NCBI GenBank assembly: GCA_002351795.1
Contig: DEHG01000157.1
Location: 20,466 to 26,737, forward strand
Length of the DNA: 6,272 nt
Direction: 5' to 3'
Source of the DNA: Ruminococcaceae bacterium UBA2806
Lineage (GTDB): Bacteria; Bacillota; Clostridia; Oscillospirales; Acutalibacteraceae
The notes under the pieces are model-generated. The model was not told the DNA's origin, did no database searches, and saw nothing but the letters and a program-made list of their open reading frames with translations. Within the stretch, counting starts at the first letter, position 1, and each line of letters begins with the position of its first letter. Below, piece after piece: positions 1-5,601 of this stretch. A program made the position numbers and the translations under genes.

Positions 1-372
1 GTCATACTCTCCTGTAAGCAGGGTCTGAAGTCTCTGCGCCTCAAGGCTTGATCTTACCTTTCCGACCTCGGTCTGAGCTTCCTCGAGCAGAGAAAGATCC
101 TCCTCCTCATTTGCTAGCTCGATAAGAGCAAGCGTATCATCATATGCTTCGACCAGAGAATCATACTCTGCGACCTTATTCTTCAATGCGCCGGTTTTTT
201 GCAGTATCTTCTGAGAGTTTTCAACGTCATCCCAGAATCCGGGCTGAGACGCTCTCTGTTCAAGCTGTTCGATCTCCATTTTGAGCTTATCAAGCCCAAG
301 TGCATTTGCAAGATCGAGTATATCGGGATGTAATCCTTCTAATTCTAATCTTAATTCTTCAAACTGTATCAT
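1..372 (-). CDS. prfB: Peptide chain release factor 2 (RF2), N-terminal part, cut by window edge
   Basis: RF2 recognises UGA and UAA stop codons in the ribosomal A site and triggers release of the finished protein; it acts in the cytoplasm. Only the first 124 codons are present, so the GGQ catalytic loop and the codon-recognition domain lie outside the window. What is visible is the N-terminal helical domain. It includes the family signature QPGFWDD at residues 43-49 (compare DPEFWND in Bacillus RF2) and the LLTGEYD segment at 118-124, which matches the L-S-G/E-x-Y-D stretch before the core domain. The ATG at 372 is preceded by GGAG (383-380) with a 7-base spacer. Many prfB genes need a programmed +1 frameshift near codon 25. 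Here the equivalent Leu27-Asp28 (CTT GAT, 294-289) is read straight through in frame, so no frameshift is needed. Identification is from recalled family sequence. Confidence 0.93.
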   Translation of the reverse strand, partial: MIQFEELRLELEGLHPDILDLANALGLDKLKMEIEQLEQRASQPGFWDDVENSQKILQKTGALKNKVAEYDSLVEAYDDTLALIELANEEEDLSLLEEAQTEVGKVRSSLEAQRLQTLLTGEYD

Positions 373-441
373 AAATTAACTCCGTTTCTGTGCTTTGCAG
401 GCTCAATGCTCAAAGCTCATGATCTTTTTTCTTACTCTCCT

Positions 442-470
442 ATTATAATTCATTTTTTCCCAAATGTAAA
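442..470 (-). promoter_or_regulatory. Sigma-A-type promoter of prfB
   Basis: On the minus strand, TTTACA (470-465) and TATAAT (447-442) are separated by exactly 17 bases: a consensus -10 and a one-mismatch -35. Transcription would start near 435, giving an untranslated leader of about 60 bases before the prfB ATG at 372. No other gene lies between, so this is very probably the prfB promoter. Confidence 0.8.
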
Positions 471-545
471 GACCGCAAAATGATTTATAATTTCATCTAT
501 ATGCTGACGGATATGTTTTTTCAGATAAAAAACTTACCTATGCTA

Positions 546-574
546 TTGACCTTGACCTAAAATAATGATATCAT
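546..574 (+). promoter_or_regulatory. Candidate sigma-A-type promoter of the flippase/glycosyltransferase cluster
   Basis: TTGACC (546-551) and TATCAT (569-574) are spaced 17 bases apart and lie upstream of the start at 651. The predicted transcription start near 581 gives a leader of about 70 bases. The -35 hexamer is immediately repeated (TTGACC again at 552-557). The -10 lies inside a perfect 10-base palindrome, ATGATATCAT (565-574), so a regulator could bind here. A second TATAAT at 588-593 has no matching -35 and is less likely to be used. Confidence 0.55.
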
Positions 575-640
575 AGTTATTATGGAGTATAATGGATTGA
601 AATATAATCAATTATATTGTTTGTACGTCAATATGTACAC

Positions 641-645
641 GGAGG
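641..645 (+). promoter_or_regulatory. Ribosome binding site that fixes the flippase-like gene start at 651
   Basis: GGAGG sits 5 bases before the ATG at 651. The in-frame upstream ATG at 582 has no such site and would coincide with the predicted transcription start, so 651 is preferred. Confidence 0.8.
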
Positions 646-650
646 TAATT

Positions 651-1727
651 ATGAAAGAAAATAATGAAAGGCGTATCCGTATCCCATGGAGCCTTATTTT
701 TAATATTGTGATCCTTATTCTTACAGGAATGCTGATCACCTACTTTGTATTCTCCGAAGGCGGATTTATTGATCTTCTTAACAGCGGACTGCAGATCAGC
801 GTTGCATGGATGCTTACGGGAATATTTGTCCACCTTCTTAATATATTTCTTGATATGACAATTATATACCTGTTCCTGAAAGAGACCTGCAAAGAAATGA
901 CATTCTACAAAGCTTTTATCTGCGGACTTACAGGACAGTTTTTCTGTGCTATCACACCAAGTGCAACGGGCGGTCAGCCAATGCAGGTCGTTTCAATGAC
1001 AAGAATGAATATTCCTGCCTCTAAAACCGTAGCGGCACTTATACAAAAATTTCTCGTATGGCAGTTTACTCTTGCTACTGTATGTATTATAGCTGTTTGT
1101 GCAAGATTCGGCTTCTTTGCACAATTCTTCAATTTTCCGATGTGGGTCGGCTCAATAGTAGGCTTTACGGCTCAGATAGGCATGATCGTCGTGCTTCTGC
1201 TTGCATCTTACTGCAAGCCACTCACTTCAAGGATCGTAAACTGGTTTATCAATATTTTCGGAAAGCTTCATATTATCAAGAATCCGGAAGAAAAAAAGAA
1301 AAGCGTTGAAAACACGCTCAATTCTTTTCATGAAAACAATAAAACTCTCAATAAAAACAAAGAGCTTCTTATAAAGGTCTATGCCATTACCGCTGTTCAG
1401 ATGATCTCATATTTTCTTGTACCCTTTTGCATTGCACGTTCATTCGGTATCGAATGTGATGTATTCGATATGCTTTGTGCCCAGGCATATGTTAATATGA
1501 TATCATGTCTTGTACCTCTTCCCGGAGGTTCAGGAGCTGCCGAATACTGTTTCAGCGTATTCTTCGGCTCTTACTTCACAGCTCAGACGATCAAATCAGC
1601 CATTCTCCTCTGGAGAACTATCACTTACTACGGTACAATTGTATTTACTGCACCATTTGCTATGCTCAAAAGTAAAAAATCAATGGAAGAAACTCTGGAA
1701 GAAAATATTAACCAGATCCAGTCTTAA
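651..1727 (+). CDS. Flippase-like / MprF-type transmembrane domain protein (UPF0104, YbhN-like family)
   Basis: A 358-residue polytopic inner-membrane protein with roughly eight hydrophobic segments, for example about residues 13-34, 48-76, 130-153, 165-187, 244-264 and 317-337. Two hallmarks of the lysylphosphatidylglycerol synthase transmembrane-domain family are plain: TPSATGGQP at 102-110 and VPLPGGSGAAEY at 288-299. In MprF this domain flips aminoacylated lipid across the membrane. Stand-alone members often sit beside glycosyltransferases and are thought to move or handle lipid-linked products, but most lack a proven substrate. There is no soluble aminoacyl-transferase domain here, so it is not a full MprF. 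A charged loop rich in Lys and Asn lies around 209-240. The start at 651 is chosen for its GGAGG site; starting at 582 would add 23 residues without a ribosome site. Two glycosyltransferase genes follow, which suggests a lipid-linked glycan role (inference). Confidence 0.85.
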   Translation: MKENNERRIRIPWSLIFNIVILILTGMLITYFVFSEGGFIDLLNSGLQISVAWMLTGIFVHLLNIFLDMTIIYLFLKETCKEMTFYKAFICGLTGQFFCAITPSATGGQPMQVVSMTRMNIPASKTVAALIQKFLVWQFTLATVCIIAVCARFGFFAQFFNFPMWVGSIVGFTAQIGMIVVLLLASYCKPLTSRIVNWFINIFGKLHIIKNPEEKKKSVENTLNSFHENNKTLNKNKELLIKVYAITAVQMISYFLVPFCIARSFGIECDVFDMLCAQAYVNMISCLVPLPGGSGAAEYCFSVFFGSYFTAQTIKSAILLWRTITYYGTIVFTAPFAMLKSKKSMEETLEENINQIQS

Positions 1728-1785
1728 TTGTAAGCCTGTCCCGTATGCGGGATCTGTATTTTGTCAAAACTGAGGATAGAAATAT

Positions 1786-2727
1786 ATGAAAAGCGAAACA
1801 CCTGAGATAAGTGTTATTATTCCTGTGTATAACAGCCAGATGCATCTCAAAGAGTGTCTGGAATCATTACAAAGACAAAGCTTTTCTGATTTTGAAGTAC
1901 TGATAATCAATAACGGTTCAACAGATAATAGCAGTAAAATCGCCGGAGAATTTTCTGACAGTGACAGCCGGTTCAAACTGATCGAGCATAATCACGGACG
2001 ACAGGGTGAAGCAAGAAATGTCGGACTTGATAACGCTTCGGGTAATTACATAGCATTTGTTGACTCTGACGATACGGTACTTGAACATTATCTCGAAAAG
2101 CTTTATACTGCCATAACCGGAAATCAGGCGGATGTCGCCGTTTGCGGATACCGGCTCTATTACAGAAAATCAAAAAAGGTCATTCAGACTCATAGATTAA
2201 AAAACCGTATTTATGACAGAAAAGACGCTATGAAAGAGCTTCTCCGGGATAAGAAAATGCGCTTTTATCTTTGGAACAAGCTCTGGAAAGTTTCTCTTTT
2301 CAGGGATAATGATATTCATATACCCGATATGTTCTATGAAGATGCTGTAGCCTGTTCACAGCTTTATTGTCATGCCGATAAGGTCGTAATGATCGACTAC
2401 TGCGGGTACAACTATATCCGTGCGTCAAATAAGATCTTTACTGAAATTGAAATGGACGGCACAAGAATAAATGACTATATCAATACCGTACCCATGATAC
2501 GCAGCTATCTTGAGGGAAAAGGTATTTATAATGACGTAAAAAAACCGTTTTTCACACATATCTGTCATGTGTTCTTGACAGTACCTCTCCTTTCGGCTCA
2601 GGCACATGAGGATCTTGACAGAAATCTGCTGAAAAACTCTGTTTCCGGTATGGGAAAGGTCATTCGTTCCTGCAATGCGCCCCCGGACGAGCTTGACAGC
2701 ATTACCGAAGAAATAGCAGTTATGTGA
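1786..2727 (+). CDS. Family 2 (GT-A fold) glycosyltransferase, first of a tandem pair
   Basis: A 313-residue cytoplasmic or membrane-associated enzyme predicted to transfer a sugar from a nucleotide-sugar donor to a glycan or lipid acceptor. The GT-A core opens with ISVIIPVYN at 8-16, then INNGSTDNS at 41-49, GEARNVG at 74-80 and the metal-binding DSDD (DXD) motif at 93-96. The downstream LWNKLWK (162-168) and FYED (183-186) are typical of capsule and exopolysaccharide GT2 enzymes, where the ED pair is near the catalytic base. In most relatives the 41-45 motif is DDGS or NDGS; here both acidic positions are Asn, which may alter nucleotide contacts. No transmembrane segment is evident. GAGG (1772-1775) lies 10 bases before the ATG, a rather long spacing. 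The next gene begins 12 bases after the stop. Donor and acceptor cannot be told from sequence. Confidence 0.88.
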   Translation: MKSETPEISVIIPVYNSQMHLKECLESLQRQSFSDFEVLIINNGSTDNSSKIAGEFSDSDSRFKLIEHNHGRQGEARNVGLDNASGNYIAFVDSDDTVLEHYLEKLYTAITGNQADVAVCGYRLYYRKSKKVIQTHRLKNRIYDRKDAMKELLRDKKMRFYLWNKLWKVSLFRDNDIHIPDMFYEDAVACSQLYCHADKVVMIDYCGYNYIRASNKIFTEIEMDGTRINDYINTVPMIRSYLEGKGIYNDVKKPFFTHICHVFLTVPLLSAQAHEDLDRNLLKNSVSGMGKVIRSCNAPPDELDSITEEIAVM

Positions 2728-2739
2728 GGAGGTTTAAGA

Positions 2740-3747
2740 ATGTCCGCTCCCAAGGTATCGGTCATCGTACCAGTATATAATGTTGAAAAATATATTGCAA
2801 GATGTATTAATTCTATCAAAAATCAGACCTTCAAGGATTTTGAGGTTCTTATTATCAATGACGGCACACCCGATAACAGCATAGAGGCTGCAAAAAATGT
2901 TATCGGTGATGATAAACGATTTGTAATTTACGATAAAGAAAACGGCGGTCTGTCAGATGCAAGAAACTATGGTCTTGCACGGGCAAAGGGCGAATATGTT
3001 GTCTTTATTGACAGCGATGATTTTGTGGACAGCGATTATATCCGTATTCTTTACAATGAATGTATACTTGAAAACGCTGATATAAGCTGTTGTCGTTATA
3101 CAATGTATTTCTGCGACCATTTCAATCCGCCTGTTCCTGTAGGAAAAAAAGCCTGTGTGCTTGATTCAAAGGAAGCTCTTGATATGCTTATCAGGGACAA
3201 TAATATGCAGAGTTTTGCATGGAATAAAATGTATAAGCGCAGCCTTTTTTCAGAAACAGGCATTAATTATCCCGTTATGTATTTTGAAGATGTTGCAACG
3301 ACTCCCCGTGTTATGTTCAATGCCGGAAAGGTCGCCATCAGTGAAAAATATCTCTACTCTTATGTAAGACGTTTCGGAAGTATCCTTTCAACAATGAATG
3401 TCAAAAAAATAAACGACTATATACGCTCATATTTCATTATAAGAAATTACCTTGAACAGAAAGGCGCATATAATCAATTCAAAGACGCACTTAAAGCAGT
3501 AAGCTGTAAGGTCAGTCTTATAAATGTGTATTCTATTCTCAGGGAACATATTATTGCCCGTAATTTTGACGAAGCAGGAGAAAACTTAGCGCTAAATTTC
3601 AGCCTTTTCAAACAAGTTAATTCCGGAAGCTTTACTGTTACTGACGGTCTGCCCGATCTTCCCCGAAAGCTTAAACAGCCGCAGAAAAAAGATTGCAGCC
3701 CGCAGACTATGGAGCAAAATACCTCCAAAGCCGCCGACTGCACATAA
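2740..3747 (+). CDS. Family 2 (GT-A fold) glycosyltransferase, second of a tandem pair
   Basis: A 335-residue GT2 enzyme with the same layout as its upstream neighbour: VSVIVPVYN at 6-14, INDGTPDNS at 39-47, GGLSDARN at 69-76, the DXD motif DSDD at 91-94, WNKMYKRSLF at 161-170 and YFED at 181-184. The shared pattern runs well past the catalytic core (INDYI and R-x-YLE-x-KG segments occur in both), so the two genes are paralogues, probably from an old tandem duplication. Here the nucleotide-site motif keeps one Asp (ND), unlike the NN of the first copy. The C-terminal tail from about 310 is Lys/Gln/Pro-rich and looks unstructured. AGGAGG (2727-2732) overlaps the TGA of the upstream gene and lies 7 bases before the ATG, so translation of the pair is probably coupled. 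The gene ends in tandem TAA codons 4 bp from the convergent sigF stop. Confidence 0.88.
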   Translation: MSAPKVSVIVPVYNVEKYIARCINSIKNQTFKDFEVLIINDGTPDNSIEAAKNVIGDDKRFVIYDKENGGLSDARNYGLARAKGEYVVFIDSDDFVDSDYIRILYNECILENADISCCRYTMYFCDHFNPPVPVGKKACVLDSKEALDMLIRDNNMQSFAWNKMYKRSLFSETGINYPVMYFEDVATTPRVMFNAGKVAISEKYLYSYVRRFGSILSTMNVKKINDYIRSYFIIRNYLEQKGAYNQFKDALKAVSCKVSLINVYSILREHIIARNFDEAGENLALNFSLFKQVNSGSFTVTDGLPDLPRKLKQPQKKDCSPQTMEQNTSKAADCT

Positions 3748-3751
3748 TAAT

Positions 3752-4411
3752 CTAAAAACTGCCAAGCTTTTTTCTTAACAGTTCAAGTATCTTTTTCTCC
3801 CTTCTTGAGACCTGGACCTGCGTCATCCCAAGCTGTCTTGCAGCTGCGGATTGAGTAACTCTTTTAAAAAACCTAAGCTTTACAAGCTCTCTGTCTATGG
3901 CAGGGAGCTTTTCAAGTTCTGTCCTGAGCGCCATAAGCTCAATGATCTTTCCGTCATGCGACGGTATGGGGATATCGTTCTGTATTTCACCATCCTCATT
4001 TGATATTGTAAGTGAAACGGGCGGCACAGATGAACCTATTGCCTCTGTCACCGCCTCCTCCGTTGTATCCAGCCGCTTTGCAAGCTCGGATACTGTCGGC
4101 TCTCTCCCATGTTCCTTCACAAATTCATCACCGACCCTGTTTACCTTTATTGAAAGCTCCCTTATGCTCCTCGATACTTTGATAATCCCTCCGTCCCGGA
4201 ACATCTTTCTTATCTCACCCATTATCACAGGTACAGCATATGTTGAAAATCTGTATCCCAGATCCGGATCAAACCTGTCCGCAGCCTTTATCAGCCCTTC
4301 ACAACCTGCCTGATAAAGATCCTCATATTCTATTCCTTTTCCCCTGAATCTTATTGCACAGGCATGAACAAGCCCCAGATTTTCATTTACTGCCCTGTCA
4401 CGGTCAAGCAT
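3752..4411 (-). CDS. sigF: RNA polymerase sporulation sigma factor SigF (sigma-F)
   Basis: Sigma-F directs RNA polymerase to early forespore genes once SpoIIAB releases it. The 219-residue product has region 2 (about 11-75, with RFSTYAVPVIMGEIRKMFRD at 54-73), region 3 (about 78-125, starting KVSRSIREL) and region 4 (about 160-215, with the helix-turn-helix TQSAAARQLGMTQVQVSR at 186-203). These closely follow Bacillus SigF and SigG; gene order after spoIIAA-spoIIAB identifies it as SigF. The reading frame is open back to an ATG at 4480, but that start lies deep inside spoIIAB and has no ribosome site. The ATG at 4411 overlaps the spoIIAB stop by 8 bases, has GAGG 7 bases upstream and starts where homology begins. 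The protein is about 35 residues shorter at the N-terminus than Bacillus SigF (255 aa). No terminator is visible before the convergent glycosyltransferase gene. Confidence 0.93.
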   Translation of the reverse strand: MLDRDRAVNENLGLVHACAIRFRGKGIEYEDLYQAGCEGLIKAADRFDPDLGYRFSTYAVPVIMGEIRKMFRDGGIIKVSRSIRELSIKVNRVGDEFVKEHGREPTVSELAKRLDTTEEAVTEAIGSSVPPVSLTISNEDGEIQNDIPIPSHDGKIIELMALRTELEKLPAIDRELVKLRFFKRVTQSAAARQLGMTQVQVSRREKKILELLRKKLGSF

Positions 4412-4853
4412 TAGGGTACCTCGGACTGAGCTTCTTTTTAAGCGTAACTGTAGTCCCCCTTCCCGGAACGGAACGGACATTTACACTATCGCAGAAGCTC
4501 TGCATTACCGCAAATCCAAGACCTGCCCTGTCCTCTTCCGGCGAGGTCGTATACAGCGGCTCCATAGCCTTATGTATATCCTCAATTCCGCAGCCCTTAT
4601 CCGATATTCGAATTATTACAATATGGTCTGATGTAAAGCGAACATTAAGCCTGATCTTTCCTGTTATCCCGTGATAAGCATGAACTACACAGTTCGTTAC
4701 TGCTTCGGATACGGCTGTTTTAATATCGCCTATCTCCCCTATTGTCGGGTCAAGCTGCATAACAAAGGCAGCAACTGCTGAACGTGCAAAAGCTTCATTT
4801 GAGGAAAGACTATCAAAGACCATTGTCACCTCGTTAGTTACATTCATTCTCAT
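4404..4853 (-). CDS. spoIIAB: Anti-sigma-F factor and serine kinase SpoIIAB
   Basis: SpoIIAB is a GHKL-fold ATP-binding protein that holds sigma-F inactive and also phosphorylates SpoIIAA on serine; unphosphorylated SpoIIAA makes it let sigma-F go. The 149-residue product is close to the 146 of Bacillus. Visible motifs are NEAFAR at 19-24 (Arg24 equals Bacillus Arg20), the N-box SEAVTN at 49-54 (Glu50 and Asn54 equal Glu46 and Asn50), the G1 box DKGCGI at 85-90, YTTSPE at 101-106 and the ATP-lid G2 box GLGF at 111-114. The start at 4853 is chosen because AGGGG lies 5 bases upstream. An upstream in-frame ATG at 4877 lacks a site, and the ATG at 4847 is a less well spaced alternative. The gene overlaps spoIIAA by 20 bases and sigF by 8, so translation of all three is probably coupled. 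Confidence 0.94.
   Translation of the reverse strand: MRMNVTNEVTMVFDSLSSNEAFARSAVAAFVMQLDPTIGEIGDIKTAVSEAVTNCVVHAYHGITGKIRLNVRFTSDHIVIIRISDKGCGIEDIHKAMEPLYTTSPEEDRAGLGFAVMQSFCDSVNVRSVPGRGTTVTLKKKLSPRYPNA
4419..4422 (-). promoter_or_regulatory. Ribosome binding site that fixes the sigF start at 4411
   Basis: GAGG (followed by T) lies 7 bases upstream of the ATG at 4411 and inside the spoIIAB coding sequence. No comparable site precedes the in-frame ATG at 4480, so the shorter SigF is preferred. Confidence 0.7.
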
Positions 4854-5160
4854 CAAAACCCCTTTCGAGTACATCAAGACCGGAAAGTCCGGATAATTCC
4901 ATCATTCTTCTAAGCCCCTTGGGTATCTCCGTCACCTTAAGTCTCCCTCCGTAAAGTTTCATTGTTCTATAACGTCCCATGATAAGCCCTATTCCTGAGC
5001 TGTCCATAAAGCTCACACCCGAAAAATTCAGATTGAGCAAAGTCGGATGCTTTTGCTGTATAAGACCGTCAGCAGTTTCTCTTATCCTGCGGGCATTGTG
5101 ATGGTCGATCTCTCCGGTCACATACAATGTCAGCTCGCTGCCGTTCATTTTGCTTTTCAT
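4834..5160 (-). CDS. spoIIAA: Anti-sigma-F factor antagonist SpoIIAA
   Basis: A 108-residue STAS-domain protein. When dephosphorylated by SpoIIE (not in this window) it binds SpoIIAB and frees sigma-F; SpoIIAB inactivates it by phosphorylation. The STAS signature SFMDSSGIGLIMGRY at 50-64 is nearly identical to the Bacillus sequence, and Ser54 corresponds to the phosphorylated Ser58. The early TGEIDHHNA segment (15-23) matches TGELDHHTA, and SGLSGLDVL near the end matches the family's C-terminal helix region. AGGAGG (5175-5170) lies 9 bases before the ATG at 5160; an ATG four codons further in is the only alternative. It is the first gene of the spoIIAA-spoIIAB-sigF operon, and a terminator for the upstream small genes lies at 5227-5273, so the operon promoter should lie in 5176-5230. 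Confidence 0.95.
   Translation of the reverse strand: MKSKMNGSELTLYVTGEIDHHNARRIRETADGLIQQKHPTLLNLNFSGVSFMDSSGIGLIMGRYRTMKLYGGRLKVTEIPKGLRRMMELSGLSGLDVLERGFDENECN
4859..4863 (-). promoter_or_regulatory. Ribosome binding site that fixes the spoIIAB start at 4853
   Basis: AGGGG lies 5 bases before the ATG at 4853, inside the 3' end of spoIIAA. It argues against starting at 4877 and is better spaced for 4853 than for 4847. Confidence 0.65.
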
Positions 5161-5210
5161 TTTAAATCGCCTCCTTTGCGTCTATTCTACAACATGATAT
5201 GAAAATAATA

Positions 5211-5217
5211 TGCCGAA
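5211..5217 (+). promoter_or_regulatory. Candidate Spo0A binding site (0A box) upstream of spoIIAA
   Basis: TGCCGAA fits the 0A-box core TGNCGAA exactly and lies about 50 bases upstream of the spoIIAA ATG, between the upstream terminator and the ribosome binding site. A second, one-mismatch copy (TGTAGAA) lies on the minus strand at 5191-5185. In Bacillus, spoIIA is activated by phosphorylated Spo0A with sigma-H polymerase. No convincing sigma-H promoter pair could be seen here. A seven-base match can arise by chance. Confidence 0.35.
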
Positions 5218-5226
5218 TATAGGCAA

Positions 5227-5273
5227 GCAAAAACAAATCTCCTGCACAAAGCTTTGAGCTATGAGCAGGAGAT
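5227..5273 (-). terminator. Hairpin terminator after the spoVM-like gene
   Basis: On the minus strand ATCTCCTGC (5273-5265) pairs perfectly with GCAGGAGAT (5245-5237) around a 19-base loop, and the stem can extend by a G-U and an A-U pair. The descending arm runs into TTGTTTTTGC (5236-5227). It starts 31 bases after the spoVM-like stop codon and separates that transcription unit from spoIIA. The plus strand has no T-run after the stem, so it should work for minus-strand transcripts only. Confidence 0.7.
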
Positions 5274-5304
5274 CTTCCATATTATGCTGTTTTCTTGCAG
5301 TATT

Positions 5305-5397
5305 TCACTGAACCGGCTGAGGGATCTTTTTTATTCCGAACATTTTTCTCAGAAAGAAACTCCAGAATTTAGGATTATCAACTACAACGAATTTCAT
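5305..5397 (-). CDS. spoVM: SpoVM-like stage V sporulation protein, 30 residues
   Basis: SpoVM is a tiny amphipathic helix made in the mother cell. It recognises the convex outer forespore membrane and anchors the coat ATPase SpoIVA; in Bacillus it is also an FtsH substrate. This 30-residue product aligns without gaps to the 26-residue Bacillus protein: identical residues are Met1, Lys2, Phe3, Pro9, Lys10, Phe11, Arg17, Met19 and Gly21, with hydrophobic residues at 4-6 and basic residues at 23-24. Pro9, important for curvature sensing in Bacillus, is kept. The C-terminus has a short IPQPVQ extension. TGGAGG (core GGAGG, 5408-5404) lies 6 bases before the ATG, just after the stop of the 50-residue gene, and a hairpin terminator follows. 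Context beside spoIIA fits sporulation. The match is from recalled sequence, not a search, but the positional identity is striking for so short a protein. Confidence 0.85.
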   Translation of the reverse strand: MKFVVVDNPKFWSFFLRKMFGIKKIPQPVQ

Positions 5398-5410
5398 AAG
5401 CAGCCTCCAT

Positions 5411-5563
5411 TCAGCAGCGCCTGCCGCAGTGTGAAGCGCTTATCGCAACAATAACAAGTACAATTATTGCAATAACAGCGATCCATTCCTCCGGCAGAAC
5501 AACACCCGCAAGCAATCCCAGACCTAAGAATAATGCATTCAAGCTTATCTTACATCTTCGCAT
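5411..5563 (-). CDS. Small two-helix membrane protein, 50 residues, co-transcribed with spoVM-like gene
   Basis: I do not recognise a named family. The product has a basic, Cys-containing N-terminus (MRRCK), a first hydrophobic segment at about 7-23 (ending LLAGVVL), a short polar turn PEEW at 24-27, a second hydrophobic segment at about 28-43, and a basic Cys/His C-terminus (SHCGRRC). This predicts a helical hairpin with both ends in the cytoplasm and the acidic turn outside, by the positive-inside rule. Cysteines at 4, 46 and 50 sit at the membrane boundary. GGAGG (5577-5573) lies 9 bases before the ATG and a good promoter stands at 5602-5630, which supports a real gene. The spoVM-like ATG follows 13 bases after the stop, so the two form an operon. 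A sporulation-linked role is inference from that neighbour only. Confidence 0.78.
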   Translation of the reverse strand: MRRCKISLNALFLGLGLLAGVVLPEEWIAVIAIIVLVIVAISASHCGRRC

Positions 5564-5601
5564 TATTCATTACCTCCGTTCAACACTTGCCTTACATTAC
5601 C

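Noticed and set aside
289..297. Possible RF2 programmed frameshift site
   Set aside because: The frame is continuous through GGG CTT GAT with no in-frame UGA, so no frameshift is required.
401..418. Short GCTCAA-like repeats in the prfB leader, with a 10-base word shared with the loop of the hairpin at 5227-5273
   Set aside because: Too short and too simple in composition to separate from chance; no CRISPR-like spacing or mobile-element ends.
582..650. Upstream in-frame ATG that would extend the flippase-like protein by 23 residues
   Set aside because: It has no ribosome binding site and sits at the predicted transcription start, while the ATG at 651 has GGAGG 5 bases upstream and begins a normal family N-terminus.
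1739..1752. Small hairpin TCCCG-TATG-CGGGA between the flippase-like and first glycosyltransferase genes
   Set aside because: Only a 5 bp stem with no proper T-run after it; too weak to call a terminator, though it might mildly affect the transcript.
3756..3783. AACTG/CAGTT inverted repeat around a T6 run at the end of sigF
   Set aside because: The T-run is in the loop rather than after the stem and the stem is only 5 bp with mismatches, so it is not a convincing bidirectional terminator.
3897..4313. 138-codon open frame on the plus strand opposite sigF
   Set aside because: Ser-rich shadow of the sigF coding strand, without a ribosome site or recognisable domains.
4412..4480. Longer SigF reading frame starting inside spoIIAB
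   Set aside because: No ribosome site, no similarity to SigF N-termini, and the ATG at 4411 has a good site and typical overlap with the spoIIAB stop.
5254..5454. 66-codon plus-strand open frame opposite the two tiny genes
   Set aside because: It starts inside the terminator hairpin at a non-ATG codon, lacks a ribosome site and lies antisense to two better supported frames.
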